Below the pieces are notes generated by a model that made no database searches, was not told the origin of the DNA, and worked only from the letters and a program-made list of their open reading frames with translations. A program made the translations under genes and the position numbers. Below, one piece after another: positions 1 to 9,719 of a DNA stretch of 64,000 bases (position 1 is the first letter of the stretch; the number at the start of each line of letters is the position of its first letter). Origin of the DNA: Crateriforma spongiae (lineage in GTDB: Bacteria; Planctomycetota; Planctomycetia; Pirellulales; Pirellulaceae); assembly GCF_012290005.1 (NCBI RefSeq), contig NZ_JAAXMS010000005.1, positions 649,605 to 713,604 of the forward strand. Reading direction: 5' to 3'.

Positions 1-1296
1 GCCGCCGGATTGCAGCACCACTTTGGCCTCTTCGCCATGTCCGGTCCCGCGACGAAAATCGATCGGGATCACGCCCACGTATCCCAGACGCCCCAGGGTG
101 GGAGTGAAGTCCGACGGGGTGCCGCCGCAAAACCGGCCATAGACCTTGGGCGGTTCACCGATCGTCTGGACCGCCAGCGAATGTCCGTCGATCAGCGCGC
201 GACGACCGTCGTCGAAGGACATCAAATCAAACTCGACGTCGCCGGGGCTTCCGCCGGCCCAGCCGATCTTGCCGTCTCGGATGGCAGACACCAATGTGGC
301 GAAACGTCCGGATGAATCGTCGTGAATCGCCTGGCAAACGTCACGGTCCAGCAAGACGTTCCGTGGCGCCGCGTGAATGGTTTCCGGTGACGTTCCGGTT
401 TCGGATTCAATTTCCGACTGCAAGCGGTTGTCGGGCATGACCTCGTGTTCGGCGGGGATGTCCGCACCGCTTGGCGGTGAAGTTGGCGCCGCGTTGACGG
501 CGTTCGATTCGTGGGAATCCTCGACCCACGATTCCATGGCGTCTTGGCACAGGGTCGCCGGGGTCAGCAGGACCAAATCGATCAGCGACGGATCGGACGC
601 AAAGTAGTGGTCACGTTCTTCGGCAATTGAATCGAAAGCATCGTGCATCGCGGCAACACAGGTTTCCCCGTCGCGGGCCACGAACGCTTCGGCCGCCGCG
701 GTGGCGTGACGACGCAGCTGCATTTCGTCCAGGTTGCTGGAATACCGCAGCCGCCGGGTCATCACCTGGATTTGCAGATTGGCATAGGCCAGCGCAAAGA
801 AATCGTCCGGCACCACCGTGCGATGGCCCGCGCGGACCGATTCGGGAAAGTCGGGCCACTGGATCGGCGACGGCGTCGTCGAATCGGTCTGTCGATTCAA
901 ACCCAGCAAGGTCAGCATCGCGTTGCGGTCCGCACCGGTCACGCCATAAGCCTGGCCGACGGCGGGCGCGGATTCGCCCGATGCCGCGACGTCTGACTGC
1001 CAATCAATGGGGGGGCAGGAAAGACCAGCCAGATCGATCAGCCCTAGCCGCTGGTCTTCGGGCATCATCTCCCGCGAATCGTCGGGGACGGCGATCAGCC
1101 GGCGGCCATCGCTGCCGGGGATCGAATCGGCACGGTACCACAGCGGGGCACCGTTGCAGGCAACCACGACGGCGGGGTGCCATAGCACGGACCAAGCCGC
1201 CAGCAGGTTGCGAGCATTCGCGTCGCTACCCCCCTTGGGAAAGTCTTCCAGGGTGGAAACGGGGACCAGAACGCAGGACTCATCAAAAAAGGGCAT
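1..1296 (-). CDS. conserved hypothetical protein, 3' end outside window
   Basis: An uninterrupted leftward frame runs from an ATG at 1296 to the left edge (432 codons, no stop), so the C-terminus is missing. The protein starts MPFFDESCVLVPVSTLEDFP and has no obvious signal peptide or membrane segment. A region around residues 100-230 is rich in acidic and hydrophobic residues. After it comes a low-complexity linker rich in Ser, Pro and Glu, then a second folded part containing GKIGWAGGSPGDVEFD and GVIPIDFRRGTGHGEE. I do not recognise the family. Codon use matches the neighbouring core genes, and the antisense frames over it are clearly shadows. It is divergent from the PilM-like locus and shares a 337-bp intergenic region with it. 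Existence of the gene is well supported; its function is unknown. Confidence 0.75.
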   Translation of the reverse strand, partial: MPFFDESCVLVPVSTLEDFPKGGSDANARNLLAAWSVLWHPAVVVACNGAPLWYRADSIPGSDGRRLIAVPDDSREMMPEDQRLGLIDLAGLSCPPIDWQSDVAASGESAPAVGQAYGVTGADRNAMLTLLGLNRQTDSTTPSPIQWPDFPESVRAGHRTVVPDDFFALAYANLQIQVMTRRLRYSSNLDEMQLRRHATAAAEAFVARDGETCVAAMHDAFDSIAEERDHYFASDPSLIDLVLLTPATLCQDAMESWVEDSHESNAVNAAPTSPPSGADIPAEHEVMPDNRLQSEIESETGTSPETIHAAPRNVLLDRDVCQAIHDDSSGRFATLVSAIRDGKIGWAGGSPGDVEFDLMSFDDGRRALIDGHSLAVQTIGEPPKVYGRFCGGTPSDFTPTLGRLGYVGVIPIDFRRGTGHGEEAKVVLQSGG

Positions 1297-1633
1297 GCCG
1301 GTTGCAGAAATCAGGGAGAAATTTGACGATTGGCGGCGGAAATCATTACACTGGCAGGCGGTTCGAGGTGACAAGCCGGCCCTTCGGACTCTTCCATTCT
1401 TTTCAAACCTTTTCACCACTGGGACCGTGGGTCGTGGCTTTGTTGTCCAGAACGCACCCGATCTGTCCCACCGACGTACATAAGATCGTTACAACCGTCG
1501 CATCAGCACGACGTGTGCGAAGCGGTACGCGACGATCGCCCCGTTCTTTGCGATGCCGACGGGCGAATCGCCCGGGGACTGAGTAGTCTAAGGCGACAAA
1601 GACCATTCCCGTATTCCAAAGCGAAAGATTGAC
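1297..1633. other. divergent intergenic region, probable promoters
   Basis: This 337-bp gap separates two genes reading outward, so it should hold promoters for both. I see no convincing -35/-10 pair, RNA gene or coding frame. The stretch before the rightward gene (about 1560-1633) is somewhat richer in A and T. Confidence 0.4.
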
Positions 1634-3751
1634 ATGGCCGGAAGCGGCAGCGTTTGGGGAATCGAAATCGGGCAATCAGCGCTCAAGGCGCTGCGTTGCT
1701 CCAAGACCAGTGACGGAATCGTTGCGGAAGCATTCGACTATATCGAGTACCCCAAAATCCTGAGCCAGCCTGACGCGGACGCCGACGCGTTGGTCGCCGA
1801 TGCGCTGGAACAGTTGCTCGAACGCAACGACATCCAGGGGTCAGAAATCTGCATCAGCGTGCCTGGGCAAAGCGGTTTGGCGAAGTTTTTCAAACCGCCA
1901 CCGGTCGAGGTCAAAAAGATCGCCGACATTGTCCGCTACGAGGCGCGGCAACAAATCCCGTTCGATCTGGCCGACGTCGTCTGGGATCACCAGATGATGC
2001 CCGGCAGTATGATCGAAGAAGGCTTCGCCCTGGACAGTGAAGTCGGGCTGTTCGCGATGAAGCGTGAACAGGCCTATCGCCAACTGAAGCCGTTCGACAA
2101 TGCCAATCTGGAAGTCGACGTCGTCCAATTGGCTCCGATTTCGCTGTACAACACGATCGCCTATGACCGGATGCACGAGCGTGTCGATGGCGGCGTCTTC
2201 GATCCGGATGATCCGCCCAAGTCGACCGTGGTGTTGTCGATCGGGACGGATTCCAGCGACCTGATCGTGACCAACGGTTTCCGCATCTGGCAACGTAGCA
2301 TGCCGATCGGCGGTAACCATTTCACCCGCCAGCTGACCAAAGACCTGAAGCTGACCTTTGCCAAGGCGGAACATCTGAAGCGGAACGCCAAGGACGCGGC
2401 CGACCCGAAGATGGTCTTTCAGACGATGCGTCCGGTCTTCAACGACTTGGTCACCGAAGTCCAGCGATCCATCGGGTTCTTCCGCAGCATCGATCGCAAG
2501 GCGGAGATCGACGAACTGTTGATCACCGGTAACACGGTCAAAATGCCCGGCTTGGCGGCCTACCTTGGCAAGAACCTGGGGATGGAAGTCCACGTCCTGG
2601 ATCGCTTCGAACGGCTGACCGGCGACGACGTGATGTCGATCCCGCAATTCCGTGACAACGCGTCGACGTTCTCGGTTTGTTACGGGCTGTGTTTGCAAGG
2701 CTTGGGGCTGGGCCAGATTCACGCCAGCCTGGTGCCGCATGAAATCTTGCGGGAACGCATGATTCGGGCCAAGAAGCCTTGGACGCTGGCGGGATTGGCG
2801 GTGCTGATGCTGGGCCTGGGTGCCCACTATTGGTTCACCGAACAGACTTGGGCGTCCACCCACGAAAACTTGTGGGGACAAGCCAGCAGCGAAGTCGCGT
2901 TGATGGACAGCTACAGCAGTGATCACTTCGGCAAAGACGAAGAGCTCAACAACAAGCTGAACTTTTTGAACGCGGTCGGCAAGGAATTGTCGGGCAACGT
3001 GGAACGTCGGCTGACTTGGCTGGAAATCATGCGTGTCATCAACGCCGGCATCCCGCGGGAAACCGAGGAAGACGCCAAGAAGACGCGCAAAGAATTGCCG
3101 CTGGACCAGCGCAAGGATATCCACGTCACGAAGGTCGAAACGAAGTTTTACGAAGACCTGGAAGAATGGTACGACGAGGACCGCGCCCGACGTTTCGAGG
3201 AAGAAATGCGGAACTGGACGCGTCTGATGGACCGTACCGATGTGCCGTATCTGGAAGAATTTGAAACCGGGCCGACCGAATCGGGCTGGGTGATCCAGAT
3301 CAACGGATACCACTACTTCAACAGCGACAAATCCAAACGCTATGCCGGCAACGCCCACGTCCGAAAGTATCTGACGACGTACTTCTTGGAAGGCGAATAC
3401 GAATTGCCCGCCGGTGATGGCCAGACGATGAAATTCACGCCCGCGGAAATGGGCCTGAGCTATCCGTTGCTGCTGGACGAAGCCCGGATGAAGGAGGAAA
3501 CGATTCCCAACCCGGACTTTGACCGCAGCAAAGCCATGGCGGACCCTGAATACATGGAAGAAGAACCGCCGGAACTGACGGTTCAGCGATTGGACTTTAC
3601 GTTCCAAGTGGTTTGGAAACCGAACCTGATCACCGATCGGGTGGAAGCCAAATTGCAAGCCGAGGCGGAGGCCGCAGAAGCGGCGGCCGCGGAGGCGGGT
3701 TTGACCGAACCGGAAGTCCCGGTGGGTGATCAGACCGCGATGACGCCGTAA
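1634..3751 (+). CDS. PilM-like actin-fold protein fused to membrane/periplasmic region
   Basis: 705 residues from ATG 1634. Residues 1-350 look like the PilM/FtsA-type actin fold of type IV pilus and type II secretion assembly proteins: VWGIEIGQSALKAL at the N-terminus (phosphate-binding strand), VVLSIGTDSSDLIV in the middle, and LITGNTVKMPGLAAYL near the end. A single hydrophobic segment follows at about 380-398 (LAGLAVLMLGLGAHYWF), then roughly 300 residues rich in Glu, Arg and Trp with an Ala/Glu-rich tail. Classical PilM is about 350 residues and fully cytoplasmic; here the layout resembles PilM joined to a PilN-like bitopic protein, as in GspL. It heads a co-directional group with two bitopic proteins, which would fit PilO/PilP-like partners in an inner-membrane assembly platform. 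The PilM assignment is fairly firm; the PilN-like reading of the C-terminus is inference. Confidence 0.8.
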   Translation: MAGSGSVWGIEIGQSALKALRCSKTSDGIVAEAFDYIEYPKILSQPDADADALVADALEQLLERNDIQGSEICISVPGQSGLAKFFKPPPVEVKKIADIVRYEARQQIPFDLADVVWDHQMMPGSMIEEGFALDSEVGLFAMKREQAYRQLKPFDNANLEVDVVQLAPISLYNTIAYDRMHERVDGGVFDPDDPPKSTVVLSIGTDSSDLIVTNGFRIWQRSMPIGGNHFTRQLTKDLKLTFAKAEHLKRNAKDAADPKMVFQTMRPVFNDLVTEVQRSIGFFRSIDRKAEIDELLITGNTVKMPGLAAYLGKNLGMEVHVLDRFERLTGDDVMSIPQFRDNASTFSVCYGLCLQGLGLGQIHASLVPHEILRERMIRAKKPWTLAGLAVLMLGLGAHYWFTEQTWASTHENLWGQASSEVALMDSYSSDHFGKDEELNNKLNFLNAVGKELSGNVERRLTWLEIMRVINAGIPRETEEDAKKTRKELPLDQRKDIHVTKVETKFYEDLEEWYDEDRARRFEEEMRNWTRLMDRTDVPYLEEFETGPTESGWVIQINGYHYFNSDKSKRYAGNAHVRKYLTTYFLEGEYELPAGDGQTMKFTPAEMGLSYPLLLDEARMKEETIPNPDFDRSKAMADPEYMEEEPPELTVQRLDFTFQVVWKPNLITDRVEAKLQAEAEAAEAAAAEAGLTEPEVPVGDQTAMTP

Positions 3752-3848
3752 GCGTTTGAGACGATGTTTGCGTGACGCACCCGACCCGGTGCTCGACGCG
3801 CCCCATGCGACGAACTTCACTTTTCTTATCCTTCCAAAGCCAACCACC

Positions 3849-5591
3849 ATGGATGCCTTGAAAGCCAAGCTGCAGCCGCTGATCAAGAACGGGTTCTGGG
3901 TCAGTGCCGCGGTCATCTTTATCGGCGCAATCGCCGTTTGGGTGATGTCGTGGATGCGTCTGTCCAGCGAACACGCCGACCGCGTCGCCAAACTGGACAG
4001 CGAAGTCAGCAGCGTTAGCAATGTTCGCAATCAATTGTCGGTGCACCCCAACGACGATTCGCATGAACAGATGCAAACACTGATTGATGCCCGGACGGCC
4101 GAAGTGCTGCAGGCGTGGCAAAGCGTCTACGAACGTCAACAAAACATTTTGACGTGGCCCCAGAACTTGGAAGACGACTTCTTGATGGAGTTTGAAAACA
4201 AGATTCCGGTCGAACGTTACATCGAATATCCGATCCCGGTCGAACAGCAGGTCACCACGGACCTTCGCCAACGGTACCGAAACTACATCAAAGAGATTCT
4301 GCCCAGCGTGGCAGCTTTGGCCGGTGCGAAATGGACCGCCGACTTTGATGCCGTGTCCTCGGGCGATGGTTATGGCGAAGGCGGTGGCGGTGGCGGCAGC
4401 TACGGCAGCAGCGTCATCGACAGCATCACCGGAACGGTCGAAGAACCGATCGTCGAATGGCCCTCGTCCAGCCAGGAACAGACACTGAGCGACCTGTTCC
4501 CCTGGCGGGGCACACGACCGACCACGCTGCAAGTTCACTATTCACAAGAAAACTTGTGGATCCTGAAACAGCTTTGCCAGTTGGTCGGCGACATGAACGG
4601 TGACGCCAAGCAAGCCTTCCAGGCCAAGATCCGCAGCATCGCAAAGATCGCGATCGGTGAATCGGTCGATTTCGAAGCCGGGGACATTTCCGATCCGGGT
4701 GACGATTCGACCGCCATGGGCATGGCCGGTGACTATGGCTATGACGACATGGAAGAAGGCTACGGCGGGGGCGACTACGGCGACAGCTATGGTTCGTCGT
4801 CCTACGGTTCGTCGACCTCGACAACCGAGGTCGCGCCCGACCCGGCGGAAAACCGCTATGTCGATCTTCAAAACCAACCGCTGCCCGCGTCGCGTCTGCG
4901 ATCCGCATTGGTCAGTGAAGACCCCGCCGACGCCGGCTTGGCCGTTGCCAAACGGGTGCCGGTTCAAATGTCGGTCGTCATGGACCAGCGTTACATCCCG
5001 AATCTGTTGGCCATGTGCGGCAGCATTCCTTTGATGGTCGAAGTCAAGCAAGTTCGCGTCTTGCCCGAAGACGCCGGCGCCGCGGCGGCATCGGCCGGTG
5101 GCGGCTACGGCAGCGACAGCGGCGAAGAAATGGACGAGGGTTACGGCGAAAGTAGCGATGAAGGCTATGGATACGGCGAAGACGGCGGCTATGGATCGTC
5201 CGGACCGTCACTGGCGAACATTCCAGAAGTCGAAGTCGATGAAACGCCTTTCGACGTCACCGTCGAGATCTATGGCATCATCCACATCTACAACCCGCCG
5301 AACAAAGACGCCTTGGGCTTGAACAAAGTCACCGACGAAGAAGTCGTGATCGACGGATCCGATCAAGAAACCGAGACGCCGGTCACACCGCCGGCCGACA
5401 CGCCGGAACAACCCGGGACACCGGATCAGCCGGCGGCCCAAACGCCCGCCGGTACCGACCCGGATGAAGACGCGGCCGGTGGCGACACACCCGATTCCAG
5501 TACGCCGGACGGCGATGCCCCCGCCGCGCCAGCGGCCGACGACAATACCGCACCGCCGGCAGCACCGCCGACGGCGATCCTTTCCAACTGA
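3849..5591 (+). CDS. bitopic membrane protein with Gly/Tyr-rich regions, PilO-like position
   Basis: 580 residues from ATG 3849; the frame is open further upstream, but MDALKAKLQPLIKNGFW immediately before a membrane helix is the natural start. One membrane segment at about residues 17-36 (FWVSAAVIFIGAIAVWVMSW) is followed by a probable coiled coil (about 37-100) and a large extracytoplasmic part. Three low-complexity islands rich in Gly, Tyr, Ser and Asp interrupt it (for example GEGGGGGGSYGSS and GGGDYGDSYGSSSYGSS). The last 80 residues are a Pro/Thr/Asp/Ala-rich tail. It lies 97 bp after the PilM-like gene and 21 bp before the next gene. Position and topology suggest a PilO/GspM-type partner, but I see no diagnostic motif. 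The tail and islands look intrinsically disordered. Confidence 0.72.
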   Translation: MDALKAKLQPLIKNGFWVSAAVIFIGAIAVWVMSWMRLSSEHADRVAKLDSEVSSVSNVRNQLSVHPNDDSHEQMQTLIDARTAEVLQAWQSVYERQQNILTWPQNLEDDFLMEFENKIPVERYIEYPIPVEQQVTTDLRQRYRNYIKEILPSVAALAGAKWTADFDAVSSGDGYGEGGGGGGSYGSSVIDSITGTVEEPIVEWPSSSQEQTLSDLFPWRGTRPTTLQVHYSQENLWILKQLCQLVGDMNGDAKQAFQAKIRSIAKIAIGESVDFEAGDISDPGDDSTAMGMAGDYGYDDMEEGYGGGDYGDSYGSSSYGSSTSTTEVAPDPAENRYVDLQNQPLPASRLRSALVSEDPADAGLAVAKRVPVQMSVVMDQRYIPNLLAMCGSIPLMVEVKQVRVLPEDAGAAAASAGGGYGSDSGEEMDEGYGESSDEGYGYGEDGGYGSSGPSLANIPEVEVDETPFDVTVEIYGIIHIYNPPNKDALGLNKVTDEEVVIDGSDQETETPVTPPADTPEQPGTPDQPAAQTPAGTDPDEDAAGGDTPDSSTPDGDAPAAPAADDNTAPPAAPPTAILSN

Positions 5592-5612
5592 CTTCTGTAC
5601 GGGTAACCAATC

Positions 5613-7574
5613 ATGGATACAGACGCAATCAAACAGTTTTTCGTCAAGCACGGCGAAAAGGTCGTGTTGGGTGTGGTTGCCGCTTTTTCCGCGGTGCTGA
5701 TTTATCTGGGAATTGCCCAGGAACCCTACGACGCAAAGACGCCTGAGCAACTGCAGACCGAAGCGCAACAGGTTCGCACCCAGATCGATGACGATCACAC
5801 CGCCGCGATTCTGGATGAACGCCAACCGACGTTCGACATCGTCAGCCGGACGGAAAAGGCACAATCGCCGGTCAACGACCTGCCCTACAAGTTGGTCAAC
5901 ACTTGGATCCGAACGGAAGAAGACAGTTCGATTCGTCGCCAAGATCCGAAACTGCTGGCGCCTGAAAACTTGATCGCCCAGGGCATGACGTCCATCCTGG
6001 CTCGCCGCAGCTTCGAAGAAGAATACGCGATGCTAGAATTGGAACCGGCCGACGAATTGGAAAAGGTCGAAGAGAAACCGAAACGTCGTCCGCGCGGACG
6101 CCGCAACCAAATGATGATGGGCGGTGGCGATGGATACGGCGGCGGTGATGGCTATGGCGGCGGTGACGGCTATGGCGAGGACATGGGCATGATGGATGAA
6201 TCCATGATGGCCAGTTCATCGTCGGCCAATCGTAAATTCCCGACCGCGGCAGACTTTGGAATGAAGCCGCAGAATACGACCAGTATCCGAAACGAGTTGA
6301 CCCAGTATCCCGTCCCGCAAACGACGCGTTACATCTGTGGCACCGCTGCCATGCCACACGAAGCGGTCTATCGAGCGTTCGAAGCGGCACTGAAGGACGC
6401 GACCGGTTACGAGCCTCGTCGCGACGTGCCCCAATACATCGATTTTGAAGTCCAGCGGGCCGACGTGACCGAGAAGCCCGTCGATCAATTGACCGACGAA
6501 GACTGGGTTTTGGTGACCAACCGTGAACAGTCGACGATGACGTACGGAACGGTCTGGTCGGGATTCGCACCGGAAATCGTTCCTGAGGAATACCGTGACA
6601 TCGCGTTCACCACGTGGATGCCACCGGTCTTGCTGGATGACTATTCCAAGTTCGGAATGCACCCTCAAATTCCCCTGGTCGTCGACGACAGCGAGAATGA
6701 AAAATCGATCGAGGAACAGATCGCCGAAGAGCAAGAAGCCCAGTTGAAGCTGAAGATCGGCGGGGCGGGAGCAGCCGCCGGGTATGACGAAATGTCGATG
6801 GAAGACGGCTATTCCAGCAGCTCCTACGGCAGCTTTGGTGTCGTCGAAGAAGATCCTGCGGAATTCAAGCTGGTTCGCTTCTTCGATTTCGAAAACGGCC
6901 GCAATGAAAAGTCACCCAAGCCGGGTCGCAAATACGTTTACCGTGTTCGCGTCGGGCTGCAGGATCCGAACTTCCCGATCCGTGCTTCGTTGCAACCCGA
7001 ATTGAAAACGCTTTCGCCCGACGTCTTCGCGCGTGTTTCGGTGTTGCTGGACAAGGCCGAACAGTCCGGCGAACGTGTTTCCAAGATCTGGACCGATTGG
7101 AGCGAACCCAGCAATCCGGCGATGCTCGCGGATCTGAACAGCATCTATGCGGGACCGGTTCCGGAAAAACGGATGCAGAAATTCCAGCTCGGTGGCCGTA
7201 CGGTCAGCGTCGCGCGTGACGCGGCAAAGACCAAGATGGTGATTCGCGGTATCGATCCACGCTACAACGGCTTCATCCCCGTTTGGCAAGACGTTAGCGA
7301 AGGCACCGTGGTTGCACTGAAGCAGGAAACCGGCGAAATCGTCGACCCGATCACCGGGGACGTGATGAAGTTGCCGGAAGCAACGATCAGCACGCAGACG
7401 ACCGTGATCGGAATCGATGGTGGCGAGAAACTGTCGATCGTCGACGACGACGAAATGGTTCGTCCCAGCCAGGTGCTGTACTTCGACGGCGACGGGCAAT
7501 TGCGCGTCGGTGGTGAAGTCAGCGACCAAGAAGAATATCGCGCTTGGTCCTTTGCCGAAGACCGTGATCTGTAG
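5613..7574 (+). CDS. bitopic membrane protein with GGGDGY repeats, same locus
   Basis: 653 residues from ATG 5613. The N-terminus is MDTDAIKQFFVKHGEKVVLG with one membrane helix at about 18-37 and the rest predicted outside the cytoplasm. Residues about 165-195 carry a short tandem repeat of GGGDGYG, followed by a Met-rich patch (EDMGMMDESMMASSS). Another Ser/Tyr/Gly island occurs at about 395-410. The C-terminal half contains fibronectin-like strands (KYVYRVRVGLQDPNFPIRAS, then IWTDWSEPSNPAML), a pattern also seen in secreted adhesins. It is 21 bp downstream of the preceding bitopic protein and shares its Gly/Tyr islands, so the two proteins probably work together with the PilM-like protein. 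The family is not recognised; a structural or anchoring role in an envelope-spanning complex is inferred. Confidence 0.7.
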   Translation: MDTDAIKQFFVKHGEKVVLGVVAAFSAVLIYLGIAQEPYDAKTPEQLQTEAQQVRTQIDDDHTAAILDERQPTFDIVSRTEKAQSPVNDLPYKLVNTWIRTEEDSSIRRQDPKLLAPENLIAQGMTSILARRSFEEEYAMLELEPADELEKVEEKPKRRPRGRRNQMMMGGGDGYGGGDGYGGGDGYGEDMGMMDESMMASSSSANRKFPTAADFGMKPQNTTSIRNELTQYPVPQTTRYICGTAAMPHEAVYRAFEAALKDATGYEPRRDVPQYIDFEVQRADVTEKPVDQLTDEDWVLVTNREQSTMTYGTVWSGFAPEIVPEEYRDIAFTTWMPPVLLDDYSKFGMHPQIPLVVDDSENEKSIEEQIAEEQEAQLKLKIGGAGAAAGYDEMSMEDGYSSSSYGSFGVVEEDPAEFKLVRFFDFENGRNEKSPKPGRKYVYRVRVGLQDPNFPIRASLQPELKTLSPDVFARVSVLLDKAEQSGERVSKIWTDWSEPSNPAMLADLNSIYAGPVPEKRMQKFQLGGRTVSVARDAAKTKMVIRGIDPRYNGFIPVWQDVSEGTVVALKQETGEIVDPITGDVMKLPEATISTQTTVIGIDGGEKLSIVDDDEMVRPSQVLYFDGDGQLRVGGEVSDQEEYRAWSFAEDRDL

Positions 7575-7622
7575 GCGGCAGAACCCTTCACACAGCATGC
7601 TTCGGCGTCGCCGCGCTCCACC

Positions 7623-7762
7623 TGAGCCGACGGCGCTAGCCGCGGGTGTGTGCCCCCGTGAGCCGACGGCGCTAACCGCGGGTGTGCCCCCCTTGAGCCG
7701 ACGGCGCTAACCGCGGGTGTGCCCCCCTTGAGCCGACGGCGCTGTCCGCGGGTGTGTCCTGG
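7623..7762. repeat. four-unit tandem repeat, about 35 bp per unit
   Basis: Units start at 7623, 7659, 7694 and 7729 (period 36, 35 and 35). Each begins TGAGCCGACGGCGCT and continues with a variable dinucleotide, CCGCGGGTGTG and a C-rich end. Units 2 and 3 are almost identical, while units 1 and 4 diverge at the edges. There are no spacers, so this is not a CRISPR array. The array sits in the convergent gap between the PilM-like locus and the transporter gene. I recall this kind of GC-rich intergenic repeat from planctomycete genomes but cannot check it. Confidence 0.85.
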
Positions 7763-7846
7763 AACGATTCCTGCGTGCCCCTGAGTGCTGGCGCATCCAG
7801 CTACATGGCCGTCAGGAAACTGCGGCCCATCGTTCGGCCTACGACG

Positions 7847-9538
7847 TCAACCAAAATACGTCTCTAAAGCGGCGACCACCGTCCACGATCCCGTCACCAA
7901 CATGGCGATCCCGGATGTCCACAACAGGGCATCCCAAATCCGCGATGGTTGCAGTGCCGGGATCGAACGGCGGTATCGGAACCACAATGCCGCGCCGGCC
8001 AGCATCGGCAACATGATGCCTTGGGCAATCCCGCTGAGCAGAACCAATTGCGCCGGCGATGGAAACGCGACATAGATCAGCAAAGCGACCAACGGGAAAA
8101 TGCCGCTGAGCCAGCGGATCCAAACCGCTCGATTCTCTTCGCTCGGGTCGATGAACCCCATCACACGCAACGCGTCGGAAAACACGCGTGCGTGGCTGGC
8201 GCAGGCGACAAAGTACGTCGAATACAACACCGCGATCGCACCGAACAGAAACAACGCGGCGGCCCAATCGGAAAAGACCGGGACGAACATCACGGCCAGC
8301 GTACGGACCATGTCGGATTTTTCGGGATTCAGTCCCACGCGATGCAGAACCGCCGCGCCCAATAGATAAAACGCGATGGTCGCAAAGGTGTAGACGATCA
8401 TCGCGCCCCAGGCGTCCGCTTTCATCACGCCCAGCCAACCCCGAGCACGATCCAGCCAAGCGTCGCTGTCGTCACGCGGACCGGTGAACTTGGCGTAACC
8501 CTTTTCCAAACACCAATACGGGTACATCACCAATTCGGCGGCCCCGACTCCGATGATCCCAAACGTCGCCAAAGCCGTGTGGATGGGTGATGACGATCCA
8601 TCAGACGTGTCAGGAAAGCCGAATTTCAATCCACTGACAAACTCCGTCCAACGCACGCGATAGTCGGGTTGGTCCTGCAGCAAGAACAGATTCACGACGA
8701 TCAACAGAGTGAACGATCCCACCAGAACGGTGCAAAACGTCTGGATCAGACCATAGCGACCAAAAAACAGCACAACGCTGGTCACGATCGCGATCATCAC
8801 TCCCCAAGCGGTCACGTCGATCGGCTGTGATTGGGCGCCGAACTGTTTTTCATAGGCCTCTCTCGCCTGTCGGGCCTCGGTGCGCAGCGGTGTCAGTTCG
8901 CTTTCAGACGTGACTTGGATTTCATCGCTGCGTTCGGCAAATTCCACGAATTTCAATTCATGTTCGGCACCAGCGGCCTCGTTGTACAAACGTCCTTGCT
9001 CGGTCAGCGGAAAACTGATCGACAGTGCTTGGCCGACCCCGCCGACAATGCCGCCTTGTTGGCTGATGCTGGCCACCCACATGACGACCCAGTACCAGAC
9101 CAACCAATTGCCGCGTCCGGAAATTCGTGGCCCCGGGACTTCGCTGAGCGCCCGCAGCGTCGTTTTGCCCTGGACCATCGTGTATCGGCCCAGTTCGATT
9201 TGCGTGAAGACTTTGATCACGCACCCCAGCAGAATCAGCCACAGGAAACTGAATCCCGCTTCGGCCCCCGTTTTCGTCGTCGCGATCAGTTCGCCGCTGC
9301 CGACGATGGAACCGGCGACGATCAATCCTGGGCCCGCTGAACGCATCACTCCGGCGAACGATCGCGGCGGTTGCCGGACGTCGGCGTCGATGGATTCCGT
9401 TGCATGGGTCGGCGACGCCACGGGGGCATCGGACGGGTCCTGGGGCATCTGGTTTCCTGTCGAATCAGGCGGGAACGGAACGCCGAATGATCCGTTGGTC
9501 GGATCGCGGAGCGTCGATGAAAAGGTTGGTGTGGCCAT
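7847..9538 (-). CDS. Nramp-family-like metal ion transporter
   Basis: 563 residues from ATG 9538; an internal ATG (MPQDPSDAP) is a possible alternative. A polar, probably disordered N-terminus of about 60 residues precedes some 11 hydrophobic segments. The first one reads GPGLIVAGSIVGSGELIATT, which aligns with the Nramp/MntH TM1 region, but the metal-binding DPGN motif is replaced by GSIVGSGE. A soluble insert at about 185-235 is rich in Glu and Arg. Similar Nramp-like proteins without DPGN are known, so the substrate need not be Mn or Fe. The gene faces the tandem repeat at its 3' end and is divergent from the RDD operon. The superfamily is fairly certain; substrate unknown. Confidence 0.75.
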   Translation of the reverse strand: MATPTFSSTLRDPTNGSFGVPFPPDSTGNQMPQDPSDAPVASPTHATESIDADVRQPPRSFAGVMRSAGPGLIVAGSIVGSGELIATTKTGAEAGFSFLWLILLGCVIKVFTQIELGRYTMVQGKTTLRALSEVPGPRISGRGNWLVWYWVVMWVASISQQGGIVGGVGQALSISFPLTEQGRLYNEAAGAEHELKFVEFAERSDEIQVTSESELTPLRTEARQAREAYEKQFGAQSQPIDVTAWGVMIAIVTSVVLFFGRYGLIQTFCTVLVGSFTLLIVVNLFLLQDQPDYRVRWTEFVSGLKFGFPDTSDGSSSPIHTALATFGIIGVGAAELVMYPYWCLEKGYAKFTGPRDDSDAWLDRARGWLGVMKADAWGAMIVYTFATIAFYLLGAAVLHRVGLNPEKSDMVRTLAVMFVPVFSDWAAALFLFGAIAVLYSTYFVACASHARVFSDALRVMGFIDPSEENRAVWIRWLSGIFPLVALLIYVAFPSPAQLVLLSGIAQGIMLPMLAGAALWFRYRRSIPALQPSRIWDALLWTSGIAMLVTGSWTVVAALETYFG

Positions 9539-9719
9539 CCCGGTGATGAACAGCCGGTGGGAATCGAGACAGTCTAGGCGATCGCCCCATCACGGTGGGC
9601 TTTGTCGTGCCGCTGCGGTTATCGATCCTTGACGTCGCACCGATGCATCGGTGTCATGCTGCGACGCCGGTTCGTATACTGGCGTTGGTCCATCCGTTCC
9701 CGTCCACGCGAAGTTACCG

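Noticed and set aside
627..1586. 319-codon rightward frame
   Set aside because: Overlaps the leftward partial gene 1-1296 and has an extremely Arg/Ser/Pro-rich composition.
1841..4030. 729-codon open frame on the minus strand
   Set aside because: Antisense shadow of the PilM-like gene and the next gene; its translation is rich in His, Gln and Arg and resembles no protein.
7623..7762. CRISPR array
   Set aside because: Units are contiguous without spacers and there are no cas genes.
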